From the NCBI RefSeq assembly GCF_900114165.1, contig NZ_FOSB01000001.1, positions 548,783 to 612,782 on the forward strand: 64,000 nt of DNA. The letters are read 5' to 3'. Position 1 is the first letter of the stretch, and every line of letters starts with the position of its first letter. Positions 18,460 to 26,966 of the stretch are shown in pieces. Under the pieces are notes generated by a model. That model was not told where the DNA came from. It saw nothing but the letters and a program-made list of their open reading frames with translations, and searched no databases. The DNA is from Halobacillus dabanensis (GTDB lineage Bacteria; Bacillota; Bacilli; Bacillales; Halobacillaceae). The translations under genes and the position numbers were made by a program.

Positions 18460-18832
18460 CTAAGGAAGGAAGAACGGATTCATTCCAATCAAAGCTGCCT
18501 CTATTCACTTATAAGACGACTGGATATTTTATGATTTTTTAAGACCACTCCTCAGTAACTGAGCTTAGGGGTGGTCTTTTTTCCTGCTTAATAACAATGA
18601 TTTTCCGAAAGAAGGAAAAAAGCGGCGCATATTCCAACACAAAATCATGGTTAAAGGGCATAGCTCCTTCATCCAAATACATATTTTCTGAAAAAGGCTT
18701 ACACATGTAAAAATTCCTCTACCAATCCAATCATTTGCCCCAAGTGAACTTTACATACACCATGACCAATTTGAACTTATCCAGCCAAATAAAACCTTCT
18801 TACTTTGGGAAACATTAGGAAGAGGTGATTTT
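18460..18832. other. Gene-free stretch with terminator
   Basis: Contains the hairpin at 18541-18582. Past it a short open stretch (SELYIHHDQFELIQPNKTFL) runs into the next gene without a start; it is not called. Confidence 0.35.
18541..18582 (+). terminator. Terminator
   Basis: AAGACCACTCC pairs with GGGGTGGTCTT (one G-U); six T follow. Confidence 0.85.
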
Positions 18833-19837
18833 ATGGATAAAGATCAATTGAAACTCACATCAGCTGAAATAGGAACATTGTGGGGAGAGTATGTAAATGG
18901 ATCGGCTATCGATGTTGTGAACAAATATATGCTGTCCATTATAGAAGATGAGAAGATAAAACAAATCTTTGAAGATGCAATAAAAGTTTCAGGTAAGCAA
19001 AAGCAGCAAACAAAACGGTTTATTGAGAACGAAGGATTCCCTGTTCCCGTTGGATTTTCAGAATCAGACCTCAATAAAGGAACCGATCGATTGTTTTCTG
19101 ACATATTCTGTTTACACTATTTGCATATTATGACACTGCACGGCTTAATAGGACATACTACAGCACTTAGTTCCTCTGTCAGAAAGGATTTAAGATTATT
19201 TTATGAACAAACAAGTAATGAGGCTATGACTATGTATCAGCAAACGACTGATTTACTATTGGAGAAAGGGCATTTTCAAAGGGATCCTTACTTTTACCCC
19301 GAAAAAGTACCTGAATTTGTTTCAGGTCAAAAATTTGTTAATGGGTTTACAGGAAATAAACGGCCTCTAGCTGCTACAGAAATAATTGCTGTATCCCTTA
19401 ATTTGAAGAAGAAAATATTGGAAAAGTCACTTTCTATAGGATTTAGCCAAGTGGCCCAATCAAAAGACGTTAGGAAATTTTTAGAGAGTATGCAAAATGC
19501 ATCCGACAAACAAATTCAATCACTGGGAAATATATTGAAAGGAGATAACCTGCCTGTTCCAATGTCTTGGGAGTCAGAGGTTACTTCTTCTAAGGATTCT
19601 CCTTTTTCAGACAAATTAATGTTGTACCACATGGGTTTCCTATTACAATCTTCCCAATCATACCATGGGGCAGGTCTAGCATCCGCAATGCGAGTAGATA
19701 TAGTAACTGCTTATGAAAAAATCATATTAAAAAATATAATGATTACAAAAGAATGGTTTAATTTAATGACCAAATATAAATGGTTGGAACAGCCGCCACT
19801 TGCCCCAAACAGAAAGGAACTATCAGAAGATAAGTAA
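18833..19837 (+). CDS. DUF3231 family protein, two tandem domains
   Basis: 334 residues of the Bacillales DUF3231 family, function unknown. Two homologous four-helix units are visible: residues ~8-165 (LTSAEIGTLWGEYVNGSAID) and ~175-325 (PLAATEIIAVSLNLKKKILE). Each carries a VPxxF/W turn after the second helix (FPVPVGFSESDLN; LPVPMSWESEV) and a LxYHxxxL stretch before helix three. Ferritin-like four-helix folds have been suggested for the family, but no metal-ligand set is evident. Ribosome binding site AAGAGGTGA. Confidence 0.88.
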   Translation: MDKDQLKLTSAEIGTLWGEYVNGSAIDVVNKYMLSIIEDEKIKQIFEDAIKVSGKQKQQTKRFIENEGFPVPVGFSESDLNKGTDRLFSDIFCLHYLHIMTLHGLIGHTTALSSSVRKDLRLFYEQTSNEAMTMYQQTTDLLLEKGHFQRDPYFYPEKVPEFVSGQKFVNGFTGNKRPLAATEIIAVSLNLKKKILEKSLSIGFSQVAQSKDVRKFLESMQNASDKQIQSLGNILKGDNLPVPMSWESEVTSSKDSPFSDKLMLYHMGFLLQSSQSYHGAGLASAMRVDIVTAYEKIILKNIMITKEWFNLMTKYKWLEQPPLAPNRKELSEDK

Positions 19838-19880
19838 ATAGAGCTAATGGAAGAAAAGGAATAGCGAATTAGGTGAAGTG

Positions 19881-20372
19881 ATGGGAATAGGATGTTCTGA
19901 AAAAAGTAAGAAATTAGAAGTTTTATTATGGAGTATTGCTTTTCCGGGGTTTGGACAATTGCTAAATGGAAAATATATAAAAGGATTTTTGTTAATTATC
20001 TTAGAGATTCTTGTTAATGTAATGGGAAACTTTAATAAAATCATTATGTTGAGTTTTCATTTTAGGCTGGAGGAAGCGATCGCCGAAACCAACTATATGT
20101 GGCTGATGTTTTATCCTTGTTTATATTTCTTTTCTATTTGGGATGCATATAAGGATGCGGGTGGGGGGATGGACAAACCCTTTGCCTATTTGCCTTTTGT
20201 ATTTTCGGCCTATTTTGTTACAGCCGGCCTTATATTTTCATCCGAATTCACATTTTTTGGATACTTCATTGGTCCATTATGGCTGCCCATGTTATTTTTG
20301 CCGATTGGTTTAGGTACAGGGGTAATCATAAGAAGAGTATTGTTGAAAAAATATTCAAAGGAATCAATCTAA
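19881..20372 (+). CDS. Membrane protein, TM2-like
   Basis: 163 residues, four or five membrane segments. LLWSIAFPGFGQLLNGKYIK is the short amphipathic motif of TM2-like proteins (PGxGQLxxGKxxKG), with IWDAYKDAGG as the matching loop. Function unknown. ATG 19881 chosen over the GTG one codon earlier. It follows the DUF3231 gene by 43 bases and may be co-transcribed. Confidence 0.72.
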   Translation: MGIGCSEKSKKLEVLLWSIAFPGFGQLLNGKYIKGFLLIILEILVNVMGNFNKIIMLSFHFRLEEAIAETNYMWLMFYPCLYFFSIWDAYKDAGGGMDKPFAYLPFVFSAYFVTAGLIFSSEFTFFGYFIGPLWLPMLFLPIGLGTGVIIRRVLLKKYSKESI

Positions 20373-20679
20373 GCATTTATTTTAAATAAAGAAAGATCAT
20401 GGTTAGGAAAAGTTGTATTTTGTACGAAAAACATAAGCACTCCAAGCCAATAATTAAAAAAGAAAATAGGGGCGGATACGGGGATACATATTATTCGCTC
20501 CTTCCAGCATGGGTTATGGAGGCTATAAGTGTCTGTAGTTTTTGGTTCAGTAGATGGATTATGCGGATTGCGAGCAACATCCTTTAACCTTCCTTCGCAT
20601 TAAGCTAGAAGCTGAACAACAATTAAAAAAAGGAATGCACGCAAATAAGTGCATTCCTTTTCTTATAGAGGAAGTGCTA
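20373..20679. other. Gene-free stretch between converging genes
   Basis: Two overlapping open frames here (20399-20587, 20554-20751) lack ribosome binding sites and family features and run into the terminator; I do not call them. A short MGYGGY run near 20513 recalls YjcZ-type small proteins but is closed after a few codons. Confidence 0.35.
20626..20664. terminator. Bidirectional terminator
   Basis: AAAAGGAATGCAC pairs with GTGCATTCCTTTT around GCAAATAA, with A and T runs outside, serving the converging minus-strand gene. Confidence 0.85.
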
Positions 20680-21183
20680 TTACGAGGCATTTCCTCTTTT
20701 TTGTCTCTGTTCTTTTATATATTGGACGTTTTGGATCAAGTCCTTTGGTGAAGGGCGTCCGAATGGTCCGGTTTGCTTTTGTTGAAAAATCAGTTCACCG
20801 TGTTCGTTAAGGATGAAGGATGCAGGCTCTCCGTGCTGGCCATGATGATTGATAAAGACACCGAACGCATCAGTGATGGAGAAGAATTCATCGGAGAGCA
20901 CAGGAAAAGATAGTCGTTCTTGTACGACCATTTGTTCCAATGCGTCCTTATCGTCTGCTGAAATTGCTGTCAATGTAAGGTTTTGGGTGTGGAAATCGTT
21001 TAATTCCTCTTCCAGTTCCCTAAGTGTGAGTCTGCATTCCAGAGACCAGGATCCCCGGAAGAAGACGACGACATGCCATGCGTCCCTATGTTTTTCCAGA
21101 TGAGACTCCAATAAGAACTGTTCTCCTGTCACGCCAGGGAGTGTAAAGTTAGGAACCCGATTTCCCAGCTGCAGATCAGCCAT
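20680..21183 (-). CDS. AhpC/TSA-type peroxiredoxin-like protein lacking the usual first cysteine
   Basis: 167-residue thioredoxin-fold protein: VPNFTLPGVTGEQFLL start, VVVFFRGSWSLECRLTLREL active-site helix, then FPVLSDEFFSITDAFGV and the FILNEHGELIF strand pair. In related proteins the active site reads RGxWCPxC; here it is RGSWSLEC, so the first (peroxidatic) Cys is Ser and only the second Cys is left. It may act through the remaining Cys or have lost peroxidase activity. Start 21183 with ribosome binding site AAGGAGGAG. Confidence 0.82.
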   Translation of the reverse strand: MADLQLGNRVPNFTLPGVTGEQFLLESHLEKHRDAWHVVVFFRGSWSLECRLTLRELEEELNDFHTQNLTLTAISADDKDALEQMVVQERLSFPVLSDEFFSITDAFGVFINHHGQHGEPASFILNEHGELIFQQKQTGPFGRPSPKDLIQNVQYIKEQRQKRGNAS

Positions 21184-21567
21184 AGCCGCTCCTCCTTCAT
21201 TTGAAACACGATCCCCATCTATACATAAGCAACCGAACAGTTTTGCCGAGTAAACAGTAGTAAGAAAGGGAATGTTTTTTTCCTAGAATAACCAATTTTT
21301 CGGATAATTATAACAATAGGTGATGAATTTTTTTAAAATACTATGAAACTTTTTCTATTTCCAAACCGTAATTATAGTAGAAAGGAATAATGAAAGAGTT
21401 CTTCCATATGAAAGCAAGTCGCGTAATCTAGGAAGTGGTCTCCTGCAAAAATACATGGAGAATTTTCTTCGGAGGATGGACGTTTCGTGAATTCTGTTCT
21501 ACTAATCCAGTAGTAAACAGACCGTAGGGATTCTTGTTGGTAAACCCAACAAGAAGGAGGGAGGTTG
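21184..21567. other. Divergent intergenic region with an ECF-type promoter and a hairpin at the ribosome binding site
   Basis: Holds the TGAAAC/CGTA promoter described separately and a 10-bp stem, TTCTTGTTGG with CCAACAAGAA (about 21530-21554), which ends immediately before the GGAGGGAGG ribosome binding site of the next gene. Confidence 0.5.
21344..21370 (+). promoter_or_regulatory. Putative ECF (SigW-like) promoter
   Basis: TGAAAC (21344-21349), 17 bases, CGTA (21367-21370): an exact match to the -35 and -10 of Bacillus SigW-group promoters. It points at the PH-domain membrane protein gene ~200 bases downstream, a kind of product common in cell-envelope stress regulons. Confidence 0.55.
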
Positions 21568-21996
21568 ATGAACATCTATTACCCATCAAAAAAAGATAGT
21601 TGGATCGCCGTCATCATCTGGGGAGTGATCGGGATCATGCTTGCTGATGGGATTTTCGGCCTGCAATGGGGTGTTTTCATGGTTCCAGATCCCATTTCTA
21701 ATCCGCTATTCAAACTGTTGTTCCTCCTGGCTGTCCCGGCTTTGCTCCTTTGGATTTGGTTCGGTACCGGGTATTACATAGATTCTGAAAGTTTGAAAGT
21801 CCACTATGGTCCATACAAAAAGCAAATCCGTCTAGAGGAAATCGAAAAGGTCGTACCGAATAGAGACCCTTTCCTTGCTCCCGCATTATCAGCCGATCGG
21901 TTAGAAATCCATTATGGTCCTGGAAAGTTTATAAAAGTATCCCCGAAACATAAAGAGGAGTTCTTACAACGGTTGAGAAAAAATATTAAAAAGTAA
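21568..21996 (+). CDS. Membrane protein with bacterial PH domain
   Basis: 142 residues: two membrane helices (about 10-28 and 43-65), then a bPH-type beta domain (YYIDSESLKVHYGPYKKQIR, followed by LEEIEKV and DRLEIHYGPGKFIKVSP). The order 'anchor plus PH domain' is that of DUF1200/bPH_4-like proteins of Bacillales. Start at ATG 21568; GGAGG precedes by seven bases. Probably under the ECF-type promoter upstream. Exact role unknown. Confidence 0.75.
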   Translation: MNIYYPSKKDSWIAVIIWGVIGIMLADGIFGLQWGVFMVPDPISNPLFKLLFLLAVPALLLWIWFGTGYYIDSESLKVHYGPYKKQIRLEEIEKVVPNRDPFLAPALSADRLEIHYGPGKFIKVSPKHKEEFLQRLRKNIKK

Positions 21997-22139
21997 ATCT
22001 TAAATCCTATCATTTTTTTACAAATTATGACTATAAACCCATACCAGTATTTTCAAATAATTCCATTCGTGGTACGCTTTTTATAGAGTTGACGATTGTA
22101 AGTCGAGTGTACTCGATTTTCGGAGAAAGGTGAGACATC

Positions 22140-22511
22140 GTGAAGAAATTACTTATATTCCTATTAGTGTTCATTGTCGGTTGCAGTGTTTCAGGTCAAG
22201 GTGTCCGTGCATTTGAAGGTCATGTAACAGCAGTGAAACTCGGTGGTCTTGAAGTCGAGTGCTCTTCGGCAGTCAAACGGAATGAAAACAGTGCCGTGAC
22301 CGAGGAAGGTTATCCATGCCTCGTCCTCGTGCCCCATGATACCCCTGTACTCACGGAAGGTGGGGAAAAAATACAAATGGATGAATTCAGACAACAAGCA
22401 AAAGATGAAGAATTGTTAGAAATAAAAGTAACACTTCCAGAAAGTAAAGATATCAATAAAGATCCTGAGAGTCGTAAAGTGAGAGCTTCCGAAATCACGG
22501 TTCTCGAATGA
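22140..22511 (+). CDS. Small lipoprotein, unknown function
   Basis: 123 residues. N-terminal lipoprotein signal with lipobox IVGC at residues 12-15 (KKLLIFLLVFIVGCSVSGQG). The mature part is a small beta domain (FEGHVTAVKLGGLEVECSS) resembling the DUF3221-like lipoproteins of Bacillus. GTG start behind AAAGGTGA. The stop overlaps the frame of the next gene, so the two are likely translationally linked. Confidence 0.7.
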   Translation: MKKLLIFLLVFIVGCSVSGQGVRAFEGHVTAVKLGGLEVECSSAVKRNENSAVTEEGYPCLVLVPHDTPVLTEGGEKIQMDEFRQQAKDEELLEIKVTLPESKDINKDPESRKVRASEITVLE

Positions 22512-22546
22512 ATGTCATATACTTAGAAAAAAAGCGAGGGATTGTG

Positions 22547-22954
22547 ATGAAGAGGTTCGGCTTTTATCTCGCCTATAGTCTAGGGATGATCGCTTTTCTT
22601 ACCGGAGCTTTGACTTATCGGAAACATCTGCAGGAGTGGGCAGAAATGGAATTTGACGTTGTACCGCTTATGATATTCGACCATGTGTATCCTGTCCTTT
22701 TCGGCATGCTGTTTGCAACATCTTTCTTATGGAGACGTTACAAAGAAAAACGTCTGAAGGGCTTTGTTTGGGCAGAATTCCTGGCATTAGGTATTCCAAG
22801 TCTTTACATCGCACTGACTCCATGGTTATTTTATACAAATGTCCCCATGCTTCCACTGATGAAGTTTTTCGCCACACACCATCTCAACGGACCGACGATG
22901 TTCGGATTCATCTTCGGTTTCACCATCATTCACAGCATAAGGAAAAAAACGTGA
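22547..22954 (+). CDS. Four-helix membrane protein, unknown function
   Basis: About 135 residues with four membrane segments (RFGFYLAYSLGMIAFLTGAL first). The frame is open from 22508, overlapping the preceding lipoprotein stop as ATGA, but ATG 22547 has a better-spaced GAGGG. It ends in GTGATAC, where the next (decayed) lipoprotein frame begins, giving a tightly packed small operon. Confidence 0.68.
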   Translation: MKRFGFYLAYSLGMIAFLTGALTYRKHLQEWAEMEFDVVPLMIFDHVYPVLFGMLFATSFLWRRYKEKRLKGFVWAEFLALGIPSLYIALTPWLFYTNVPMLPLMKFFATHHLNGPTMFGFIFGFTIIHSIRKKT

Positions 22955-23285
22955 TACGAAAATATTTCCCATCCTTATTCTGCTTTGTTGCTGCCTGCTT
23001 GTTATCCTCGTCAAGGGAGGGAGGCTGAGAAAAAAACAGGTGCTGAACTTGAACCCTGATGCGGAAGTTATAATGCTTGAAAATGATACCGTTTTCAAAC
23101 TGGAGGTTGATTTGTCAGAAGAAAAGAATAGAACGAAAGGTGATAGAGTCGGAAAAGTAAACAAGGTATGGCAAACGTCCTTCTTGAAGGAACCGAGCTT
23201 TATTTTGCTGACGAACTTGAAGTCATTTTTATTGCAGAACTGGATGGGAAAACGAAATAGGATCTCCAGACGATGGGTGAATAGG
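22951..23285 (+). pseudogene. Decayed lipoprotein gene
   Basis: GTG 22951 opens a lipoprotein signal (IRKYFPSLFCFVAACLLSSS) that stops after EGG. A second frame then reads PDAEVIMLENDTVFKLEVDL up to GDRVGKVNKV, and a third reads MANVLLEGTELYFADELEVI then FIAELDGKTK. Joined, these resemble the Bacillus family of small lipoproteins with a GTELY motif near the C-terminus. Two shifts and stops make it non-functional. Confidence 0.62.
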
Positions 23286-23434
23286 GAAGAGATGGGGTAA
23301 TGTCCTTAAAAGGAAAGTTTATTTATGATGGACAAGCGATCGGAAAATCAAAAGCTTTTTGTGCAGTGAGGAAGCGTCCTTCATTACATAGAAAAATATT
23401 CATTAATGGAGGAAAAAACTTTTTAGGGGAGCGG

Positions 23435-24385
23435 ATGAGGATGAACCTAACAAAAGATAGGATAGCACAAACGAGCAATTGGATGAAACGCAATGCCCGG
23501 CCATTAGAAAGAGCCAGGTGGCATGCTCTTCTGGAAGGTGGCCTGAAAAGTGATGTGATTCCTTATATCCGGGCCTTTCAAAATGATGACGGCGGATTCG
23601 GGCACGGGATCGAACCGGATTTTTGGCTGCCAGCTTCTTCTCCTATGGCGACATGGGCAGCAGGGCAGTATTTATACGAACTTGATGTGGCGTCCAAAGA
23701 GCCGGTTGTTTTGGACATGATCACATACTTGATGGAAACATACGAGCCTGACACTGGCATGTGGCCGACAGTCCTTCCTGAAACGAATGATTACCCCCAT
23801 GCTCCCTGGTGGCACTGGAAAGAAGGAGTCCAGGAAAACTGGATGTTCAATCCTGCAGCTGAGCTCGCCGGTTTTCTCATTCACTGGTCGTACGAAAACA
23901 GTGAAGCGGCCGAAATAGGGTGGTCCAGTGTAGAGATGGCCCTTCCAAGACTGATGGATATCGATATGATGGATTTTCATGAAGTGAACTGCTACCAGCA
24001 GCTCATGAACGTTTTGTTTCATTACAGGGAAACATTGAAAGAGCGCACCTCTTATTCTTATGAGGACGTGAATGCGAAGGTGTTCCTTCTTGCAGAGCGT
24101 TGTATAGACAAAGATGTCAGTCAATGGGGAAAAAGTTATAAGCCGCTGCCCTTGGACTTGATCACGAGTCCGAAACACCTGTTAGCGGAAAAATATGCCC
24201 GGCTTGTCTCTGAAAATCTGGACTTTTATTTGGAGACGATGAATGAAGAAGGTGTGTGGGACATCTCGTGGGACTGGGGAGAGCCGACGGAAGCTTTCCA
24301 TATCAGTAAAAGGCAGTGGCAGGGTATTCTTGCTGTCGATCGCTATCAAAAGCTGAAACGGTTCGAACGTCTTCCTGAAAAATGA
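23435..24385 (+). CDS. Alpha/alpha-toroid (prenyltransferase/squalene-cyclase-like) protein
   Basis: About 316 residues. RAFQNDDGGFGHGIEPDFW matches the QxDGGFG repeat signature of terpenoid cyclase/protein prenyltransferase toroids, and an internal GMWPTVLPE repeat agrees. Known Bacillales relatives are annotated only as hypothetical or prenyltransferase-like. ATG 23435 (AGGGGA upstream) or 23441 are possible starts; the frame opens further upstream at 23300 but without a good signal. No substrate can be proposed. Confidence 0.75.
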   Translation: MRMNLTKDRIAQTSNWMKRNARPLERARWHALLEGGLKSDVIPYIRAFQNDDGGFGHGIEPDFWLPASSPMATWAAGQYLYELDVASKEPVVLDMITYLMETYEPDTGMWPTVLPETNDYPHAPWWHWKEGVQENWMFNPAAELAGFLIHWSYENSEAAEIGWSSVEMALPRLMDIDMMDFHEVNCYQQLMNVLFHYRETLKERTSYSYEDVNAKVFLLAERCIDKDVSQWGKSYKPLPLDLITSPKHLLAEKYARLVSENLDFYLETMNEEGVWDISWDWGEPTEAFHISKRQWQGILAVDRYQKLKRFERLPEK

Positions 24386-24518
24386 TAGCTTATAAAACTT
24401 TTCCTCTCCCATGATTGAGCGTTTAGGGTTGGTGATTCAGCGTCACCAACAAGGGAAGAGGCTTCGTCCATCTTTTTTACCGATTTATTATTTACATGCG
24501 TTTGAAGGAGACACAAGG

Positions 24519-24994
24519 ATGGAACTGAAAAAGATGAGTACATTACCAGAACAAATGAAAGTCGATTTCTTCACCCAGCACTGGGGAAGCCCTCAAATGG
24601 TCCTGTCCAGCGGGGTTTTCGATTGTCATACGCTTGATGATTTTTTCGCTTTCGATGGTACTCAAATCGCAGGCGTTATAACTTATGTCATTGAGGGAGA
24701 GCGTGTGAAGTGATATCCCTCGACAGCCTCAAAGAAAACAAGGGTATTGGTACATTACTGTTGAGGAAAGTGGAAAACGCGGCTCAAGAACACGGGTGCA
24801 ACAGTATCAAACTAGTAACAACGAATGATAACCTTCATGCTTTGGAGTTCTATCAAAAAAGAGGCTTCCGGATGGTGGACATTTTACATGATGCGGTTAA
24901 AAAAGCCCGTAAAATCAAACCGGAGATTCCTCTGATGGGTTCACATGACTTACCTGTGCTGGATGAAATCGTACTTAGAAAAAGCTTGGCGTAA
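24519..24994 (+). pseudogene. GNAT acetyltransferase split by a frameshift
   Basis: The N-terminal part (ATG 24519 behind AAGGAG) ends at 24713 inside the GNAT beta-sheet (FDGTQIAGVITYVIEGERVK). The C-terminal part, in another frame from 24710, holds the acetyl-CoA loop (NKGIGTLLLRKVENAAQEHG) and the YQKRGF motif, ending at 24994. Together they form an ordinary ~158-residue N-acetyltransferase. The two frames overlap by GTGA, so coupled translation of two halves is conceivable but unlikely. Confidence 0.82.
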
Positions 24995-25022
24995 GGTAAA
25001 GAAGAGAAAGGGAAATTATCCG

Positions 25023-25229
25023 ATGAAAGAGTTTCTGCAATATTTTATAAGTTTTTTGGTAGCAAGTATCCTCTCCGATTTGGTCTTTGGAATTTTCGGA
25101 TTCGAATACGACATGTTCCGGGACGATTTTGATTTGTTATCCCTGATCATTGATGTTGGTGTGTTCCTGGCGATTGGTCTGTTTACGCTTCATTTGTTGA
25201 AGAACTATGTAATCAAAGATGAGGGGTAA
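25023..25229 (+). CDS. Small two-helix membrane protein
   Basis: 68 residues with two membrane helices (about 5-25 and 41-62) and an acidic loop (YDMFRDDFD). Weak ribosome binding site GAAAGGG. Family unknown. It closes the plus-strand run before a bidirectional terminator. Confidence 0.55.
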   Translation: MKEFLQYFISFLVASILSDLVFGIFGFEYDMFRDDFDLLSLIIDVGVFLAIGLFTLHLLKNYVIKDEG

Positions 25230-25258
25230 AGGCTGGGTTTAATAGAGAGGAATAGAAG

Positions 25259-25297
25259 AGAAGCCGGATCACTGTCACTGTAATCCGGCTTCTTTGT
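25259..25297. terminator. Bidirectional terminator between converging genes
   Basis: AGAAGCCGGAT pairs perfectly with ATCCGGCTTCT across a 13-base loop; TTTG follows. Confidence 0.75.
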
Positions 25298-25300
25298 CGT

Positions 25301-25543
25301 TTATGCTTTTATTAATTGTAGTTTCAAAACGCTTTCGTCGTGAAGGCAATTCATATAACAAACCATGTATGGCACACGCTCATAGGGGTAATAGGAAATG
25401 GAAGTAGGGGTGATGTTCATCCATTCATATAAATCCTCTGTGGAAGCCAGGTCCTTTAATATTAATTGTATATTTTCACCATCAAGCGAGGCAAAACTTG
25501 CTGAGACGTATCCTTCATTTTTAATGAATTGAAGTAAGTCCAT
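25301..25543 (-). CDS. Hypothetical protein, 80 residues
   Basis: Small soluble protein beginning MDLLQFIKNEGYVSASFASL, family not recognised. ATG 25543 is preferred to the upstream in-frame ATG because AAGGAG lies eight bases before it. About 260 bases of AT-rich sequence without a visible gene separate it from the next minus-strand gene. Confidence 0.55.
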   Translation of the reverse strand: MDLLQFIKNEGYVSASFASLDGENIQLILKDLASTEDLYEWMNITPTSISYYPYERVPYMVCYMNCLHDESVLKLQLIKA

Positions 25544-25829
25544 TGTATGCTCCTTGTAGTGTGACCTCACAATAAAATTTTCCCTGTATAGCTTATCAAT
25601 AAACTTGTTCCGAAAAGAGCATTGTCTATAAACTGGAATATTCTTTTATTATTATTTCACAATAACAAAGATTTCTATAACTGGCTAGTTATATTTGTGT
25701 TACGTTATTCTTCCTTCCTATATATGAATCATGTTCCCCATTAATCTGCCTTTTAAAGGCCCTCTCCAATACCATCCCTGAGAGGACCAAGAAACACCCT
25801 CCTACCTAGTAAAGTATAAATCCCCTTCT

Positions 25830-26354
25830 TTAATAGTAAGGCGAAATCATTAAGTAGACGATCACACCGGTCAAGCTGACATATAACCATAGAGGCATCG
25901 TCCAGCGAGCGATACGGCGGTGTTTGTCCACTTTCATTGCCAGGCCGCGGAATAGGGTGAGAAGTGCGAGCGGTACAATTAACGCAGCAAGTACGATGTG
26001 CGTGATCAATATAAAGTAATAGATTGCAGCTACGATTCCTTCTCCGCCGAAAGAGGTCGACTCTGCCATCGAATGATAGGTAAGGTAGGAGACGAGGAAC
26101 AAGGCCGTTGACGAAAATGCTGCGAAAATGAACCGCTTGTGCCAACGAATGTTTTTTCTAAGGATCATGAACAGGGCTGCCAGTAAGAAAACGAAAGTGA
26201 ACGAGTTCAGCACCGCGTTCAATAATGGAAGCAATTTGATATCAAAACCTGTGTCGCCATCCATTTTCGGCAAGAACAACAGGGCGACAACGATCAGGTT
26301 GATTGCAATCGATAGTCCCACGACCCATGGGACATAGTTGAAGTCTTTCTTCAT
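25830..26354 (-). CDS. DUF420 membrane protein (YozB/CtaM-like)
   Basis: 174-residue membrane protein with five hydrophobic segments. DUF420 signature: WHKRFIFAAFSSTALFLVSY around the second helix and HIVLAALIVPLALLTLFRGL then DKHRRIARWTMPLWLYVSLT at the end; the His residues are the conserved ones. The Staphylococcus homologue CtaM is needed for maturation of heme-copper oxidases, so a role in cytochrome oxidase assembly is likely. Start at ATG 26354 behind GAAGGG. Confidence 0.85.
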   Translation of the reverse strand: MKKDFNYVPWVVGLSIAINLIVVALLFLPKMDGDTGFDIKLLPLLNAVLNSFTFVFLLAALFMILRKNIRWHKRFIFAAFSSTALFLVSYLTYHSMAESTSFGGEGIVAAIYYFILITHIVLAALIVPLALLTLFRGLAMKVDKHRRIARWTMPLWLYVSLTGVIVYLMISPYY

Positions 26355-26459
26355 AGAATCGATCCCTTCTATTTTCATTATTAGAATCCTAGACTAGTAT
26401 AAATAAAAAGCAGGGGAAATGCTATGACAGAAATGGAACAATGTGTTTATCAAACAAAA

Positions 26460-26509
26460 GTGCCTGACCCCCAGTGCATTAACACTTTAGCGAAGCGGGG
26501 GTCAGGCAC
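26460..26509. repeat. 50-bp dispersed palindromic repeat, copy 1
   Basis: Ends GTGCCTGACCCCC and GGGGGTCAGGCAC pair to a long stem with a ~20-base middle. Copies of equal length lie at 32576-32625 and 55435-55484. This one sits between the DUF420 gene and the ectC terminator. Confidence 0.85.
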
Positions 26510-26515
26510 CGATAA

Positions 26516-26558
26516 AAAAAGCCTGGAACCCTCCAATTAGCAGAGTACCAGGCTTTTT
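26516..26558 (-). terminator. Terminator of the ectoine operon
   Basis: AAAAAGCCTGG and CCAGGCTTTTT flank a 21-base loop, 15 bases past the ectC stop on the minus strand, with a T-run on that strand. Confidence 0.85.
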
Positions 26559-26573
26559 AAATTGTTCCGTTTT

Positions 26574-26966
26574 TTACTTGCTTTCCTCCGGCAGTTTATA
26601 CACACCTTCTTCGTCGTGGATTTCATCTCCTACAAGCGCCGGGTTGAACACACACACGACGCGGAAGTCTGTTTTCGCACGCAGGTAGTGTTTTTCATGT
26701 CCGTCGAGACAATACATCGTCCCAGGCTTGATTTGATATTTCTTGCCGTCATCCACCGTTTCGATCTCCGCTTCCCCTTCGATGCAGTAGACCGCTTCGA
26801 TATGGTTTTTATACCAGATGTACGTTTCTGTTCCGGCATAAAGGAGGGTATCATGGAGACTGAACCCTACGTTATCGTCTTTCAACAGAAATCGACGGCT
26901 CTCCCAATTATCATCTTTCACAACACGTTCCGTTCCTAGCAGATCTTCCAATTTAATGACATTCAT
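26574..26966 (-). CDS. ectC: L-ectoine synthase
   Basis: Closes N-gamma-acetyl-diaminobutyrate to ectoine, the last step of compatible-solute synthesis. 130-residue cupin: [20 protein letters not shown], then [20 protein letters not shown] with the cupin Glu/His metal ligands and [12 protein letters not shown] as second cupin motif. Length and sequence are those of EctC. The ATG overlaps the ectB stop (ATGA), so translation is coupled; it is the last gene of ectABC and is followed by a terminator. Confidence 0.97.
   Translation of the reverse strand: MNVIKLEDLLGTERVVKDDNWESRRFLLKDDNVGFSLHDTLLYAGTETYIWYKNHIEAVYCIEGEAEIETVDDGKKYQIKPGTMYCLDGHEKHYLRAKTDFRVVCVFNPALVGDEIHDEEGVYKLPEESK

Noticed and set aside
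20399..20751. Two small open frames before the peroxiredoxin gene
   Set aside because: No Shine-Dalgarno, no family features, and the second runs through the bidirectional terminator.
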